Assembly (NCBI GenBank): GCA_015680685.1 | Contig: MNCI01002813.1 | Span: 1,198,048 to 1,262,047, forward strand | Reading direction: 5' to 3' | From: Gnetum montanum | Lineage: Eukaryota > Streptophyta > Gnetopsida > Gnetales > Gnetaceae | DNA: 64,000 bases | Shown here: one piece after another, positions 11,049 through 23,014 of the stretch | Layout: each line of letters opens with the position of its first letter | Position numbering within the stretch: the first letter of the stretch is position 1 | Translations under genes and position numbers: made by a program | The notes under the pieces: model-generated | Database searches by the model: none | The model's input: only the letters and a program-made list of their open reading frames with translations | Told to the model about the DNA's origin: nothing

Positions 11049-11102
11049 CTTTGTCGACGCTTCTCAGGTCGATTCCTCCAAGCGTCAACAAAGAGGGGCC
11101 AA
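11049..11102 (+). other. Hairpin and purine tract at the 3' LTR border of A
   Basis: Arms at 11049-11062 (CTTTGTCGACGCTT) and 11080-11093 (AAGCGTCAACAAAG) pair at 13 of 14 positions around a 17-base loop. The second arm runs into the purine tract AAAGAGGGG (11090-11098), the likely plus-strand primer. Element B has an equivalent at 15070-15118. Confidence 0.6.
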
Positions 11103-12280
11103 TGAAACACCACAAAATTTTGAGCTTGGTACTTCTCCAACAAGAAGCAGGTCCCTGGGGCCCATAGACGACCATGGCTACATTTGATATCATGCATGGC
11201 AACTTCAGAGATCAAGATGCTTGATTTTCACTAAATATATAGTCTCAACGTATACTCCCAACATATACGCCCAGCGTATATGCTCTAGTTCACATCCACA
11301 GCGTATACGCCCGACCTTCTCAGCGTATATGCCCAGCGTACACACCTCACATGTACGCTCGGTAGGCACAGCAAGTGTTTACATCTGACATGAAATCTCC
11401 AAAGACGGCATGGAAATAGCACTACCGAGCAAGATTAGGCACAAGGCAGGAATCATCAGCATATATGCCCTAACGTATACACCCGACACATCAGCGTATA
11501 CACCCAGCATCCACAGCATCTCCGCCCAAGTTTGCATACGCCCAGCACATCCAGCGTATATGCCCAGAGTCTACGCCTGCCTGATACAGCGTATACGCCC
11601 AGCAGATGTAATATATTGTACATTTGTAAATTTTAAGCTTTTGTACTTGGTCAATGCACCACATGTCGTCCAACCCAAGTCTAGCGTAACAATCGGTATA
11701 AAAGCCCCTATTTTCCACTTGATCCAGGTCGGCTAGCAAAAATCCTGGAGCATACCAAAGAACAATTACGCTAAGCACCAAAGCTAAAAACCTTTTACGC
11801 TGGACAACCCTATACGCTGAGCATACAGCCTCTATGTTGTGCCTATAGTGAACCAGCCCGTCGTCGTCCTTGCATCCACCGGGGCTTTTCGTCCGCCTTG
11901 TGTTCCATCACAACTGCGTTAGACCAGTGCATTATACTCTCACTCTGTAATGCCATTGTTACATCGTCTTCCCAAGATCGTTTACAGTTTACATTAATAT
12001 TTTGCATGTGTTCTGTTAACGCTTATGCTCTGTTCGCATTTGTTACGCTGTTTACACTCTGTTTTACACCTGCTACGCCATTTACGTATAACCCAGCGAA
12101 TAACACTTCAGTGTACGTTCAGGGAAATCCTTGTCTGATCCATGTGCAGACCACCCAAGGTACTCTACCTTCATGCATTCCAGCTTACCCTCAGGTGAAG
12201 GTAGGGTCTTCTGTGCATGTCCGGTGATCCCACGGTCTCTGTTTCCTTCCAGCCGGAGACTGACGATTTCAGACGGTACA
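11103..12280 (+). repeat. 3' LTR of element A
   Basis: Start placed at TGAAACACCAC because that sequence and the purine tract before it are shared with element B (15121). End placed at GGTACA, as in the 5' LTR. The U3 part (11240-11600) is full of GCGTATACGC-like motifs. TATAAAAG lies at 11697-11704. The start is an estimate; the end is firm. Confidence 0.8.
11697..11704 (+). promoter_or_regulatory. TATA box of the A LTR
   Basis: TATAAAAG in CGGTATAAAAGCCCC, conserved in the 5' LTR at 125-132. It would set the start of the element transcript about 30 bases downstream. Confidence 0.6.
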
Positions 12281-13016
12281 ACCACAACCAAATATTTTAC
12301 CAAATGGATTGAAGCCATTCCCCTTAGGAGGAAGACATCACAACATGTTTGCAAATTCATCCTTGATAATATAGTGACCCAATTTGGTCTACCCATAACC
12401 ATTGTCATGGACAATGGACCATAATTTAGCAGTGTAGAAACCAAAGCCTTTTGTGAATACCTTGGCATCAAGCACTCTCTCTCATTGTCATACTACATGT
12501 AGGTGAATGGCTAGGTGGAGACCACAAACAAGGTCATCGTCAACCTTCTAAGGAAGATGCTTAATAGCAGTAAACGATGATGGCATGAGTAGCTGTTCTA
12601 CGCACTATGGACCTACCACACAACACCTAGAGTAGCAATAGGAAACACGCCATATAGCCTTGTGTATGGGTTTGAAGCAAATTTACCTCTTGAATTGCAA
12701 GTCCCATCACCTCATGTAATCCTCTTGAGCTTGATTGATGAAAAGGAATGCATGTAGATGCTTGATCACATCGAATGATACCAAGAGAAGTAATGGCAAA
12801 AGCATCGCCACAATCAGCATCAACGCTTGATCAGAAGAGGGAACCTAGTCCTCAAGGTCATTCATCAACCCACAGAAAAATTTTCAACCAATTTCGGAAG
12901 GGCCTTTCTTGGTTACCAAGACCTATGACAATGGAGCATTCAAGCTTGTTAATCTAGATAGTAATGAGTTTGTCAATCCAATCAACCATTCGTACCTGAA
13001 GCCATACTACACCTAG
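12281..13016 (+). pseudogene. Integrase fragment of element B, cut by A
   Basis: Coding sequence resumes at the first base after the A LTR with KYFTKWIEAIPLRRKTSQHV, homologous to A residues beginning YFTKWVEAAPL. The second catalytic Asp (MDNGP) and the Glu (VETTNK) are visible; the first Asp is beyond the break. Stops at about 12421, 12499, 12514, 12577 and 12589 and several later ones stand mostly at Gln positions (for example NG-stop-VETTNK against NGQAEATNK in A). It keeps Gln in LELQVPS where A has a stop. It ends with LKPYYT and TAG at 13014. Confidence 0.9.
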
Positions 13017-13059
13017 CACGCAATGCCACATCAATGACAAAGCAAGGTAAGTGAGAGTG

Positions 13060-13425
13060 TACTATGACTATAGACTAGCACAACATAATCCGCTATGAAT
13101 TTAAATTGGCACAGCTTGTCCTTGGGCTACAACATTAAACTAGCATCCATAGCACACCCATTCGCTATGATGTTAAATTGTCACAACTTTTCATTAGGAT
13201 ACGACACTAAACTAGCATCCACAATATAGTCTGCTATGAATTTAAATTGGCACCAACCATTTTATGTCATGATGATAAACTGGCACAACATCCACTATCC
13301 ACAATGATGTTAAACTAGCACACAACAATCTACTAGGACTATACACTAGCACATCATGATGTACTAGGATGTTAAACTGGGTTCACAACCTGCTAGAACC
13401 TTAAACTAGCATGGCATGCAGTCTA
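13060..13425 (+). repeat. Repeat array after integrase of B
   Basis: About ten diverged units of 30-40 bases ending TTAAACTAGCA, TTAAATTGGCAC or similar. Same place and same TAAACT-type tail as the array in A; paired stems are mostly lost. Confidence 0.65.
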
Positions 13426-15069
13426 CCAGGACCTACTAGGTTCATAGTTTAGCATGCATAGCTCAATACATAGTTCTACAAACAAACAAGCACAAATACT
13501 TCTAGTCCTTTGTCATCTGTCCACATCTCAATGGGCTAGGTTGGGTGGGATGTTGCAATTCCAAAATCAACTTCCCATCATTAAGGAAAAGCCTCTAGAA
13601 CATTTGCAGAATCATCACCCTTGGCATTTTGTTGATCCTCCAAAGATGCCCTCGAGCATTTTGCTGACCTTCCAAAGATACTGCCACCATCACCAGTAGT
13701 ACCATCCCTAGGGCATGCCAAAAACATCACCAACCTTGGGTGTTTCACTAGTGGTTGGGTCTCTCATCATCAGCACCATCCATTGGAGTCCCAATAGTAC
13801 TATGGCCTAGCCACAACATTGCCATCCTCCAGCCCTCACCATTACCTGGGTTTGGAAGTACATCCAACAGCATGGCTCTTCGCCATCTTGTTGGATTTCT
13901 AAGCTCTTGTCCTTGGTGTGGAGTCTCGAGCACCTACATCACCATCACCTTCAGCCACCTTGCTGGCCTCCCTTGGGTGCTCACTTCTGGTGTGGCTGCT
14001 AGAGCTTTTACAACCTTCTAACTTTAGCATCTGCATTGGCCTTCCTACTTTGGCACTATAAGCTCTTGCAACTGGTCTTGCACTCACAGTACTTGTAGCA
14101 CCCTCACAACTAGTAGTTTGCTCTCATGTCACATGTTGTATGGTTTTTTTCTTGTTTCCTATACATTGTGTTTGTAGGATGAAGCCCCAAAGGCAGTTAT
14201 TCAAAGGCACATTTCATTATAGTGGCAAGGCACCACATTAATTTGACACACTTGGTTGGACTTACCAAGTCGATTGAGAGTGCACACCCCTACTATCCTT
14301 GCTATAACCCACTCGCATTTACCTTCTCTACCTTACATTTTCCTTGCCTTCCCTACAAGCTTCTCTAATGCACATGATACCCTTCTTTTAATAGACTGTA
14401 GAACCCATGATAGATGTAACACAACTTGTTCCATGGAAAGCCTCTATGGGCTGGTTGAAGCCTAAGTGGATGTAATGCAACTCATCCTGGGGAGAAAACA
14501 CCTATCCTACAAGTGTGACGTGGTTACCTCTAAGCAAAGCCCATCAAGTGGCATGCAATCCACTTGATGATAAGCATCTTGCAACTAGAATTTTGCAAAG
14601 AAAGAAAAAAGAAAAAATTAAAAGAAAAAAAACATAAAACTAAAAAAAAAATGAAGAGGTAACACATACCCCTAAGAAAAATCTAGCAAAGTTGCAATTT
14701 CACAATTGGTCCAACCCTAAATTTTCAATGGCATTCTCATAAGCACTCTGATGAGAGGCCAACATGTTAGGGGTAAGTCATCCTAGTGTTATAGGTGATG
14801 TGTCTCTTACAAGGACTTCAACGAGAGGCCATCATTTGGTGACAAGCCACCCTGGTCTCATGATCATAGTTAGTCACACTGATTTTGCATCTTATAGCAT
14901 TATACATCATTTGTATCTCATTCCTCCCTTGCTATCCCCAAGCCAATTCCCTACATCCATTAGCTACAGCATTCCATGACCTTTAGCACTCTTGAGCTTA
15001 ACAAAGCACCATTTAATTGGGTATCAACCAACAATGTTGGTGTCGTGTCTGCTATGGTGTTTCAAGTTG
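13426..15069 (+). other. 3' untranslated region of B
   Basis: No reliable protein. It holds the acceptor-like TTTGTAG at about 14172-14178, an A-rich stretch (14595-14655), and a short duplicated phrase containing GAGAGGCCA (14750 and 14823). Otherwise nothing recognised. Confidence 0.4.
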
Positions 15070-15120
15070 TTTGTTGACATCTCTCAGGCCCCTCCTCCAA
15101 ACATCAACAAAGTGGGCCAA
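15070..15120 (+). other. Hairpin and purine tract at the 3' LTR border of B
   Basis: TTTGTTGA (15070-15077) pairs with TCAACAAA (15104-15111); the loop shares CTCAGG and TCCTCC with A. AAAGTGGGCC follows and the LTR begins at 15121. Confidence 0.55.
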
Positions 15121-16844
15121 TGAAACACCACAAAATTTGGGTAACAATACTTCAATAGCAAATTTTTCTAAGTGTCAACACAAGGAAATTTTTTTTCAAA
15201 GTGTTTGGCCCATGATCCCATTGTTGGGACTACACTCTAGAGTGTAGCCAGTGTAGCATGCAACATAAAACCAAAGTTGCAAAATTTTCTAATTGCCAAA
15301 TAGTAGCTACAAAAATTTTTTCAAGTGTCTTGCTATGCTCACATTCCTCCTACTACGTTGTCCAATGTAGCAAGCATAGCAACACTCTGATGGCTACTTT
15401 GCACTAGTGCCGAGCCAGAAGTTGTCAAGCTAGCTTGGCATGGAGGAGGCACTTGGTAGATTTTCTAACTCCTATAGCTACCCCTCCTGCTACGCTCTCA
15501 AACATAGCTAGCATAGCAAGAATAAGGACTACAATTTTTGCCAAATTTTTCTACTAGGCTATGCCTTGTCCCATCCTACTACACTCACTAGCATAGCAAG
15601 CATAGTAGCAATGGACTTTAAATTTTATTTTATTTTTGCAACAATTGCCTAATTGTTAGGCCACACTCCAGAGCATAGTTAGCATAGCAACATAAAATTA
15701 CCTCTAAATGCTTCCAGAGTTTAGCATAGGTCTTCATTCCAGGTCCAACACTCCTTCAGCAAGCAAGATCAACAACTTGCACTCTTTTTGTACCCCCTTC
15801 CATGTCCCAAAATTGTACCTACATTCAATCCCACTCAAAGAGGGAAGAATGTAGTCCCAAAGTGTAGCCTCCAAATTGCACTATTTGTAAGCACATTACG
15901 GTCTTGGCACATGTCAGTCTCTCGGGATCCACTAGAGCCCACCACAACGTAGCATCAGTTGTTCCAATGAGAGCGTAGCAAAGGTCAGCAGAGCCCCACC
16001 TACCCATTTGCCACATGACACTTAATTCGCACTTCACGCTAACCCTAATCCCATAAATACCCTTGCATTCCACATTCTAGGGGTTTGCAATTTATTCTAG
16101 TGGTGGGCATTTGAAGCATTTGGGTAGCAAATCCAAGTAGCAGTTGGCATCTTAGAGCATCACTTGGCACTTAAGGCACCTTAAGCACCTCATACATAAG
16201 AGTGTATCAACACCTTGGCAACACCTTTACATCCCACTCAACACTGTAGTGCACTATAAACCCATAGGACACTGTGATAGCCAACCTAGCAAGTATGGAT
16301 CTTGTAGCAGACATAAGTCTTCACCTTGGGACATCCCAGAGACTATAGCTATGCTACTACTGCGCCTGTCTGTACACCAAGTACCTCTATGAAGCTCATT
16401 TGTAATTGCTATGCTCCTTGTCTTGGGTGGTATCATTCATTCTTTCTTTCTCTCAAACTCTAATGCATTTTAAGCATTTCCTCCGTTGCATTTTTAGCAT
16501 TTTCTTTGACATGTAGCACTACATTTGCATTTTTTGCTATTTAACATGTTTTTTGAACACTTGCACTATCATTTTCAAGCCTAGAAACCGTACCATGCTC
16601 AGGCCTAGCTAGCCTCGATATTGCCAAGAACATTGTCAATGCTCACATTTTTGGCTAGCCATGCCACCCCTCAATTGTACCCGATACCCCAGTTGTAGCT
16701 AGCAAAGTCCCTATTTGATTGATAAGATCATCTAAGGCACTCCACCTCCATTTTCTAGTAAAGGCTCTTGCACGAAGGCAAGGGTGAGGCTATATTCCCA
16801 CAAACCCCTTAACGTTCTAGCCACCAATGTTTTCAGTTACTACA
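15121..16844 (+). repeat. 3' LTR of element B
   Basis: Begins TGAAACACCAC like the A LTR. A TATA-like CCATAAATAC is at 16051-16060. The end is placed at TTTCAGTTACTACA because it resembles the A LTR end (TTTCAGACGGTACA) and minus-strand C sequence follows. The second LTR is not in the window, so both ends rest on comparison with A. Short ORFs here are not supported. Confidence 0.5.
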
Positions 16845-18168
16845 GTTTTATCTCTTGGAATTATAGCTGTAAGACTACCATTGTTGCAAGGAGTATTGTC
16901 ACTTAGCATATTGTCCAAGGGATGATTTTATTCATGGCACATGTTTGTTTTTTATATTTCTATGAAGTTGCCTACCTTTAGGCATGGGTAACATGTCTTT
17001 CCAGAGGGATGCCTAGAAATTTATTCTGTGCTCTCTTTTTTGTTATCTGTGTCAACCTTACCAAAGGAATACCTTCAAGCATGGGTAACATGTTTTTCTA
17101 GTGACATGGAAAGGTAGCACTTATTTTATTCTTACTTCCATTTTTTGTTAGATCTACAAGGATATAATACAACCTTAGCAACATGATAGAACATGCATAA
17201 ATAATCCAAGAGAGCCCACAAATCCCCTTAATGTCACTTCCTTTACATTCCCACTTTGTTCTTCACTTTTCAATTTAGGCATAATGATCACAAGTTTATT
17301 CTTAGTTGTATGATGGAAAATATATTATTGTGACCATGTTTAGAACCTTTTATTAATGGAATGGATGGATGAATGGTGTGGATTCATTGTTCAAATAATC
17401 AGTCCCTTATGACTCGATAACATAGAGAAATCTTCACTTTATTGGACTACATCTTCCCTTATTCATAATGTGTTTTATTAACAATGAAAATTATTTACGA
17501 AGGGAATGAAAACAAAGTATGAAAAATATAGTAAAAATTAGAAAAAGATGTAAATGCAAAATGTCAAAGAATTAAAAATCATTAAAGAAATGAAAAATGT
17601 GGAAGAATATTAAAAGTTGAAGAAATGAAAAAGTATAAAAGAATGGGAAAAGTTTTTATCAAGAAATAGGAAAAGTAAATAGAATTGTAAAACAAAAAAT
17701 GGAAAAACACTTATTAATTCTAGGATGAAGGTAACGTGTCTCCCCCATAACCAAACTCATGAGCGAGTATTTGAAAAATGTTCACTAGATCTCCTAGATC
17801 ATACACTTTGAGTGATTCACTTACCATCTTTATTAATTTAATTTTTTTTGTTATTATCTCATGTGATCTTGATGGTAGTTATGTTTTGACCGTCTAAGTT
17901 CTTATTTCTATTTCCTAGTGATGTATGATTATGATTTATTAATTTCATTTTTGAGTTTTTAGTTGGAGTCACTTTTTAGAATTGAAACTAACAAGTGGAT
18001 CATATTTTCCATGCATATTCTAGACAATTGAAGGTTTTCAATTGTTGGCCACATGATGTCTTTTGATTTAGTGGCCTTTGCTCTTTCTTTTGCACACGTT
18101 TGATTCTCACTTGTGTTGTGGACTATTGTGTTAACTATGTTGACATTTTGGAAAGTTGGTCCATGATT
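16845..18168 (-). other. Non-coding part of C downstream of protease
   Basis: AT-rich, no protein recognised. Two copies of GCATGGGTAACATGTCTTT-like sequence lie about 93 bases apart (16985 and 17078), with a weaker third near 17723. The same motif is found in D (36335-36360) in the same orientation relative to gag, and at the window end. A run of short A-rich repeats lies at 17500-17710. Confidence 0.5.
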
Positions 18169-18600
18169 TCACCCACTACATTCAACAATAATGCATGGAA
18201 TCCACTCTGTGTATATCACTCCATGCTTATCTTCCTTAGAGATTTCTACAAATAAATCTCTCATACTCAACTTAGCATAGATTGTGCTAAGCCATGCCCT
18301 CCCTATGATAATTGGAAATTCCTTATCTTCATTTTTTACATTGATTACAAGAAATTCTTTTGAATAAGACCACCCATTAACAATGGTCACCACATCCTTT
18401 ATTTGTCCAAAAGAAATGGCAACAAACTAATCTACGAGCTCCAACCTAATATTACACTCCTTTAAGGATGGTAGGTTCCATGCTTGATATTTTCATAATA
18501 GATCAAATTTACATTGGAACCTAAATCTAATAGAGCTTTGCATGGTAGATTTATAGCTACTCATAGATAAATCAAAGGTACTCTTGGATCAATTCTCTTC
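18169..18600 (-). pseudogene. pro: Aspartic protease remnant of C
   Basis: Minus strand. LLDLGSNVNLIYYENIK (about 18560-18500) is a retropepsin active site of the DLGS/DLGA form used by Athila-like elements; after two stops comes FPIIIGRAWLSTIYAKLSMRD (18335-18255), the second hallmark. The open part reaches 18169. The catalytic Asp is kept. Confidence 0.75.
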
Positions 18601-19223
18601 TTAGGAAATCGTCCTACCTTAATCCAATTTGTGACTATTTCTATAAGCATGCTAGTCTACATATCTGTTTGCATGTTTGTGTTATAGGATGATGAAAGCT
18701 TGTTGTTGGTAGGTGGATTTTCTATAAGAGAAGTTGGTCTTAATGAAGTTCTGGCTCTACCAACCTTTTCAAGACTTGTCCTAAAGAGAGGACGTTTGTT
18801 TGTCTGGCCCTTAGTATTGTTGGTAAGATCCTCCAGTTGTATATTTACTACCCTTGTAGTTCTTCTCTACTGTGATTGTGATGGTAATTCCCCTTGCATA
18901 ATGGGTGGTGGAACTATTGGCAAAGGATTTGAAGGGGGATTTGATGGGCCAACTACTAGCCACTGTGCATAAGCAATATGATCCATCCTTGGAGTAGTAG
19001 TTCTATACTATTCTGGTGAATAATAATGAGAATAAGTTTGAATTGATGTGTTTCATGGAGATATTGGATGATAAACATAATATCCATAATGGTTTGTTTG
19101 CTTGTATGGATATTCTTGCCTTGGTGGTGACATTGCCCATGTTTGCAATTGTTGCCATTACTACTAATATTTCTCCTATGGTTGAGGGTAGGCTTTGCTT
19201 TGGTAATATGTTAGCTGAAAGGG
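18601..19223 (-). other. Linker between gag and protease of C
   Basis: Degenerate sequence, presumably the C-terminal gag linker. Short ORFs on the plus strand here are shadows. No motif recognised. Confidence 0.35.
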
Positions 19224-20690
19224 TTACCTAATATTACCTTGAGGAAAAGGTAGCCTTTTGGGCATCTCCTTTTTGACAAAGCTTTGATTGAGTGCATATA
19301 CCCCAAATTCTTGCAAGTGGACCAATATAGGACAACATCCCTTAGGATGTTCATATTGGTACATATTGCATCCTTCCTTTTCCTTTGAATTAGAGTTAGT
19401 ATATCCTAAAATGGTAGCAATTTTTCCTTTATGCTTATAACTTTCTTGTCTATAATCATTTTTCTTCTTCCTTTCCTTTCCCCTATTAAGTGCTTGTTCA
19501 ATCTTTTCTTTCACAATCTTTAAGGTTGTAGCAAATTTTTCATCCATAAAATTCCAAACTTTCTCTACCTTTGTTGCTATATCATTGACTAATTTTTTGT
19601 TAGGTAGAGTCTTTTTCTGGATAACATCTTCCAAGGTTTCTTCCTCTTGCTTGTCACATATCTGCACATCTCTCCTTCTAATTAATGGATCTCTATTTTA
19701 TTTCTCAGCTAACTCTCATTTCTTAAGTTCTCCTTCCTTCTTTTCTACTTGATTAATTAATCACTAGATGTGATGGGTAGTTAGTTCTAATAATCTACCA
19801 TGGGCATAAACCCCAATAGTTTGTCTAGTTTTACTTCATAACCCATCTACAATGTGCCTAAGATGTTCCCTTGGTGAGAATCCATGGCCTGGGCATCTAT
19901 GCAATAGTAAATAATATCTACCCACTGTTGCATCAAGGGCTTCATGAGTCCCTTACTTTCATCCTTGGATTTGTTTCCCTAAGTTGGACACTAATGAATA
20001 ATTTTATATTTATCATTGAATAGTTCTAGCATGGTAATCCAGCATTTGATTGATTCAAGTTCTAATGATCTGTACTAGCTTTCTAACTCCTTCACAAGTG
20101 TTCTAGGAAATAACTTTAACTTTTGCTAGTCACTTTTGATGTTTTGTAGGGCACAAGAATCATGGAAAGTTTGGAGGTGATGTTGTTGATTAGCATTATA
20201 GCCACCTTCAAATCTTGGTATCTTGTTTGATTTGGCTATCTCTCATGTGCTTGGTTGGAATGTGATCAGCTTCCTATATTTTAATCATGCTATGAGTTTC
20301 CATTAGGGGTTCATTTTCTTGATTGGGTTCATGCACTGAGTTGTAGTAGTAACCCATTTTTTCTCATCCCTTTCATAATTTCTATGATTCCTGCATCTAT
20401 GTTTCTTATACTCTTCATCTTTCGAATTAGAATGTCATGAGTAATGATTGTAATGGTCATGGCGATCATTGTGGTCATGAATTCCCCACTCTTCCTTGTC
20501 ATGGTCCTTGTACCTATGCCTCCTTTAGTTAGAGTCTTTTGATGATCATGAGGATGCAAATGATGTAGTAGGAGAATGATGTCAACTTGTTCTCCTATGA
20601 TGACTCTAATATTCTTCTATGTGAAGTCTAGCAAGAACTCTTGGCCTTGAGTCCTACTTATGCCTTAGGTCTTTTTCCTCCTACCTAAGT
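19224..20690 (-). pseudogene. gag: gag of element C
   Basis: The N-terminal part is rich in Arg, His and Asp (about 20600-20350). The Gag core IPRFEGGYNANQQHHLQTFH, then KLKLFPRTLVKELES and YRSLELESI, lies at about 20220-20040 and matches D. The last 147 codons (19667-19224) are open: a charged helix, then a degenerate zinc knuckle CNMYQYEHPKGCC, in which the second Cys is Tyr. D has the intact form CDICLYDHPKGYC. Several stops interrupt the core. Confidence 0.8.
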
Positions 20691-20704
20691 ATGTTTTCTA
20701 ATTT

Positions 20705-21601
20705 GTAGTCCAACACCCAACCATACAAGTCACTGGTGTGCACGCATGACTAGATCGTAATCTATGGACAAGAAAATGTGATTATGCTAGTAATTGGTTA
20801 AAGTTCAAATTTTTGTCTTCCCATGTGACCTAGTGAAATCTAAGTGTATGGTTTAACTCATGGTGAGACATAAGATTAGTGATGTTTTGTAAGCCATATT
20901 ATTCCTAGTAAACATAATGAATATAAAAGTGAATCTTAAACTAAATAAATGAATAATAAATATAGTCTAGCCTAGTGTAATGAATATCCATTCCTAATCT
21001 TCCATTCACACCTTGGACTTCATATAACTACCATTGGGATTACCAAGTACCTTGCTACTGGGTGAACCAAGTGATAGCACTACTCGGTTACCAAGCAGTT
21101 ACACTAGTGTTGAAGATTTGTCATACTCATTCCGCTTAACAATAGTAATGGCAAAGTCCATGGAAAAGTAAATCATTGACTAAGAAAATAGTAAGAAAAT
21201 CATACTAAGTCAGAGTAGTAAACATTATGCTAATTAAATAGTAAATCTAGGAGAATGCTACAATAGTGGGAAATAGTTCGATCTTTATTTTCAGTCGCAC
21301 TTGTGTCTAATTACAAAATGCTAGAATAAATATTTCATCCACTAGTTTAGACTACACTACAAAAATTCATACTTCTAACTACTAAGTTTCACTTCACAAA
21401 AACAAACTGATAGAGTTTTGGTACAAGTTGACTAAATTCATTGTTCAACCATGTGCCTAAGTGTTGTATTTATAGGCATGCACATGTGGAATGATATTGG
21501 ATATCCAATGTCATAGCATGGGCTTCAATATCAAATGTGTGATATCATGGCTCTAATATCGAATGCTCAATATCATAGTCATTATAACATGTGATTTATC
21601 A
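20705..21601 (-). repeat. 5' LTR of element C
   Basis: Matches the solo LTR at 47079-47919 in the same orientation. On the minus strand it starts TGATAAATCACATG, has a cluster of ATATC/GATAT motifs (21580-21490) and a TATA box (CCTATAAATACAACAC, about 21478-21463). The last 20 or so bases and the primer site are missing at the left. Confidence 0.75.
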
Positions 21602-21689
21602 AAGGCCAGGAACTATCTCTACTATGCTCTTAGTAAAATATAATATAATAGAATAGCTAGATGCAAAAAAACCAAAGAAATTTGAGAAG

Positions 21690-23014
21690 TTTTAAAAACC
21701 ACCTATGAGGAAACCTCAGTTATCAAATAATCTAAAATCCTAGTCTCCATACTAAAGTTTGAAGAATTATAAAGTGCACTTGTAGCATATGAGATGAATC
21801 TCATATGTGAAGGTACTATAAAAGAAAAATTCATAGTTCTTAAGAGTTTCATAAAAAAAGGAGATGTTAGACTATGATAAAAATAGTGACGATGAACTAG
21901 ATCTCCTAATAAGACAAGTAAAAAGGCTTCTACCACATAAGGGAAAAGGCTTCAACTAATCAAGTATCAAAGGCAAAGAAAGAGGTAAGAAACCTAGAAA
22001 TTTCAATCTTAATATTTCTTCTATAGAATGTTGGATATGTGATGTAAGAGGCCATGTGGCCTCAAAATGTGCTAGTGCTAGCAAGTTTTTTAAGAAGTCT
22101 ATTCAAGAGGAAAACAAGACCAAAAATTTTTAGACCACCTAGGATTATGAATATAGTGAAGAGGAAACTGATGATCCATCAATGAACTTTCATCTTATCT
22201 ACATGGCTTTTGCATGCAAACATCCCATGAAAGAAACTAAGGAACCTAAAGGTACAATTGAGGAAAGGTATAACATGTTGTGTAATGAAATTATCTCTTT
22301 TTGAAATTTTTGTATCAAAATGAAAAGACTTTACATAGCAAAAAAGTAGAAATAATTGAACTTAATACAAAATGCTCCACTCTTAAAAGGAAGAACTTAG
22401 ACCTAAAGGCTAAGGTTCAAAAGCTAATCCTATCTTATGAGCAGATAAGCAAGGAATTAGTAAGTGTAAGGCTTAACAATAAAAATCTTACTAAAGATAA
22501 GGAGATGCCACAAGTTATGCAAAGATAAGAAACAAATCATAACAACAAAAGTGAATTGAAAAATGATTCTCATGATGATACATCCACAAGCACTTCACAT
22601 AAATGAAGGTAAACACCCAGGTTTAAAAACCTAGCATGAACAAGAAAAACTGTGCTATTATTGTCGAAAATTTGGGAATATACAATAACATGTTACTTAC
22701 AATTAAGGTATTATAATTTAACCACTTGGGCTTATTAGTTAAAGAGTAGAAAGCATGTCTTGTAGGCTAAATAGTTTTGAAGACCTAAGGTGAAGAAGCA
22801 AGAGAAAGAAATGGCTAAACATGTTTCTCTTCACCACAACAGTGAAGATATAAAACATAATTATAAAACAACCATTTTAACTAACGAAAAGAATATAAAC
22901 AAGCATCTTGATATCAAAAGAGGTAGACATCTGATGACAACAAGGGAGGGACTCTACAAAGGAGGACCTCACTGTAAACTTACATAAGCAAGTAAAGAAC
23001 CTAAAGCAAGTAAG
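21690..23014 (+). pseudogene. gag: gag remnant of G2 (UBN2 type, two zinc knuckles)
   Basis: Starts inside the copia-type Gag core (VLKTTYEETSVIK, stop, SKIL) and then jumps to LKFEEL and ALVAYEMNL, so a middle piece present in G1 is deleted. A zinc knuckle CWICDVRGHVASKC lies at 22029-22070, all four ligands present. A charged coiled-coil ORF follows (22301-22528). A second knuckle starts CYYCRKFGN at 22653, its His changed to Asn. It ends at an AG/GTAAGT donor (23014/23015). Stops are frequent. Two knuckles around a coiled coil suggest a SIRE-type copia Gag. Confidence 0.75.

Larger units (their letters stand above)
1..12280 (+). mobile_element. Element A: Tat-lineage Ty3/gypsy LTR retrotransposon, 5' LTR cut by window edge
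   Basis: Order seen: partial 5' LTR, primer site, leader, gag, protease, inserted cassette, RT, RNase H, second archaeal-type RNase H, integrase, repeat array, hairpin with purine tract, 3' LTR. RT before integrase defines Ty3/gypsy; a second RNase H between the first one and integrase is known from the Tat lineage. Bases 1-683 match 11573-12280, with roughly one base in ten differing by eye, so the insertion is old. The sequence right after the 3' LTR is the middle of another integrase gene, so A interrupts element B. All reading frames are broken. Confidence 0.9.
12281..16844 (+). mobile_element. Element B: Tat-like element, 3' part, host of A
   Basis: The part of B right of the A insertion: integrase remainder, repeat array, 3' region, hairpin and purine tract, 3' LTR. 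Protein and non-coding layout match A closely, so B is an older relative. Its 5' half must lie left of the window. Confidence 0.8.
16845..21601 (-). mobile_element. Element C: Athila-like Ty3/gypsy, gag-pro part, minus strand
   Basis: Read right to left: 5' LTR (21601-20705), gag, protease, 3' untranslated region, then cut by B at 16844. Gag is homologous to element D. No RT or integrase is visible before the break; any further C sequence would lie left of the window. Confidence 0.8.
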
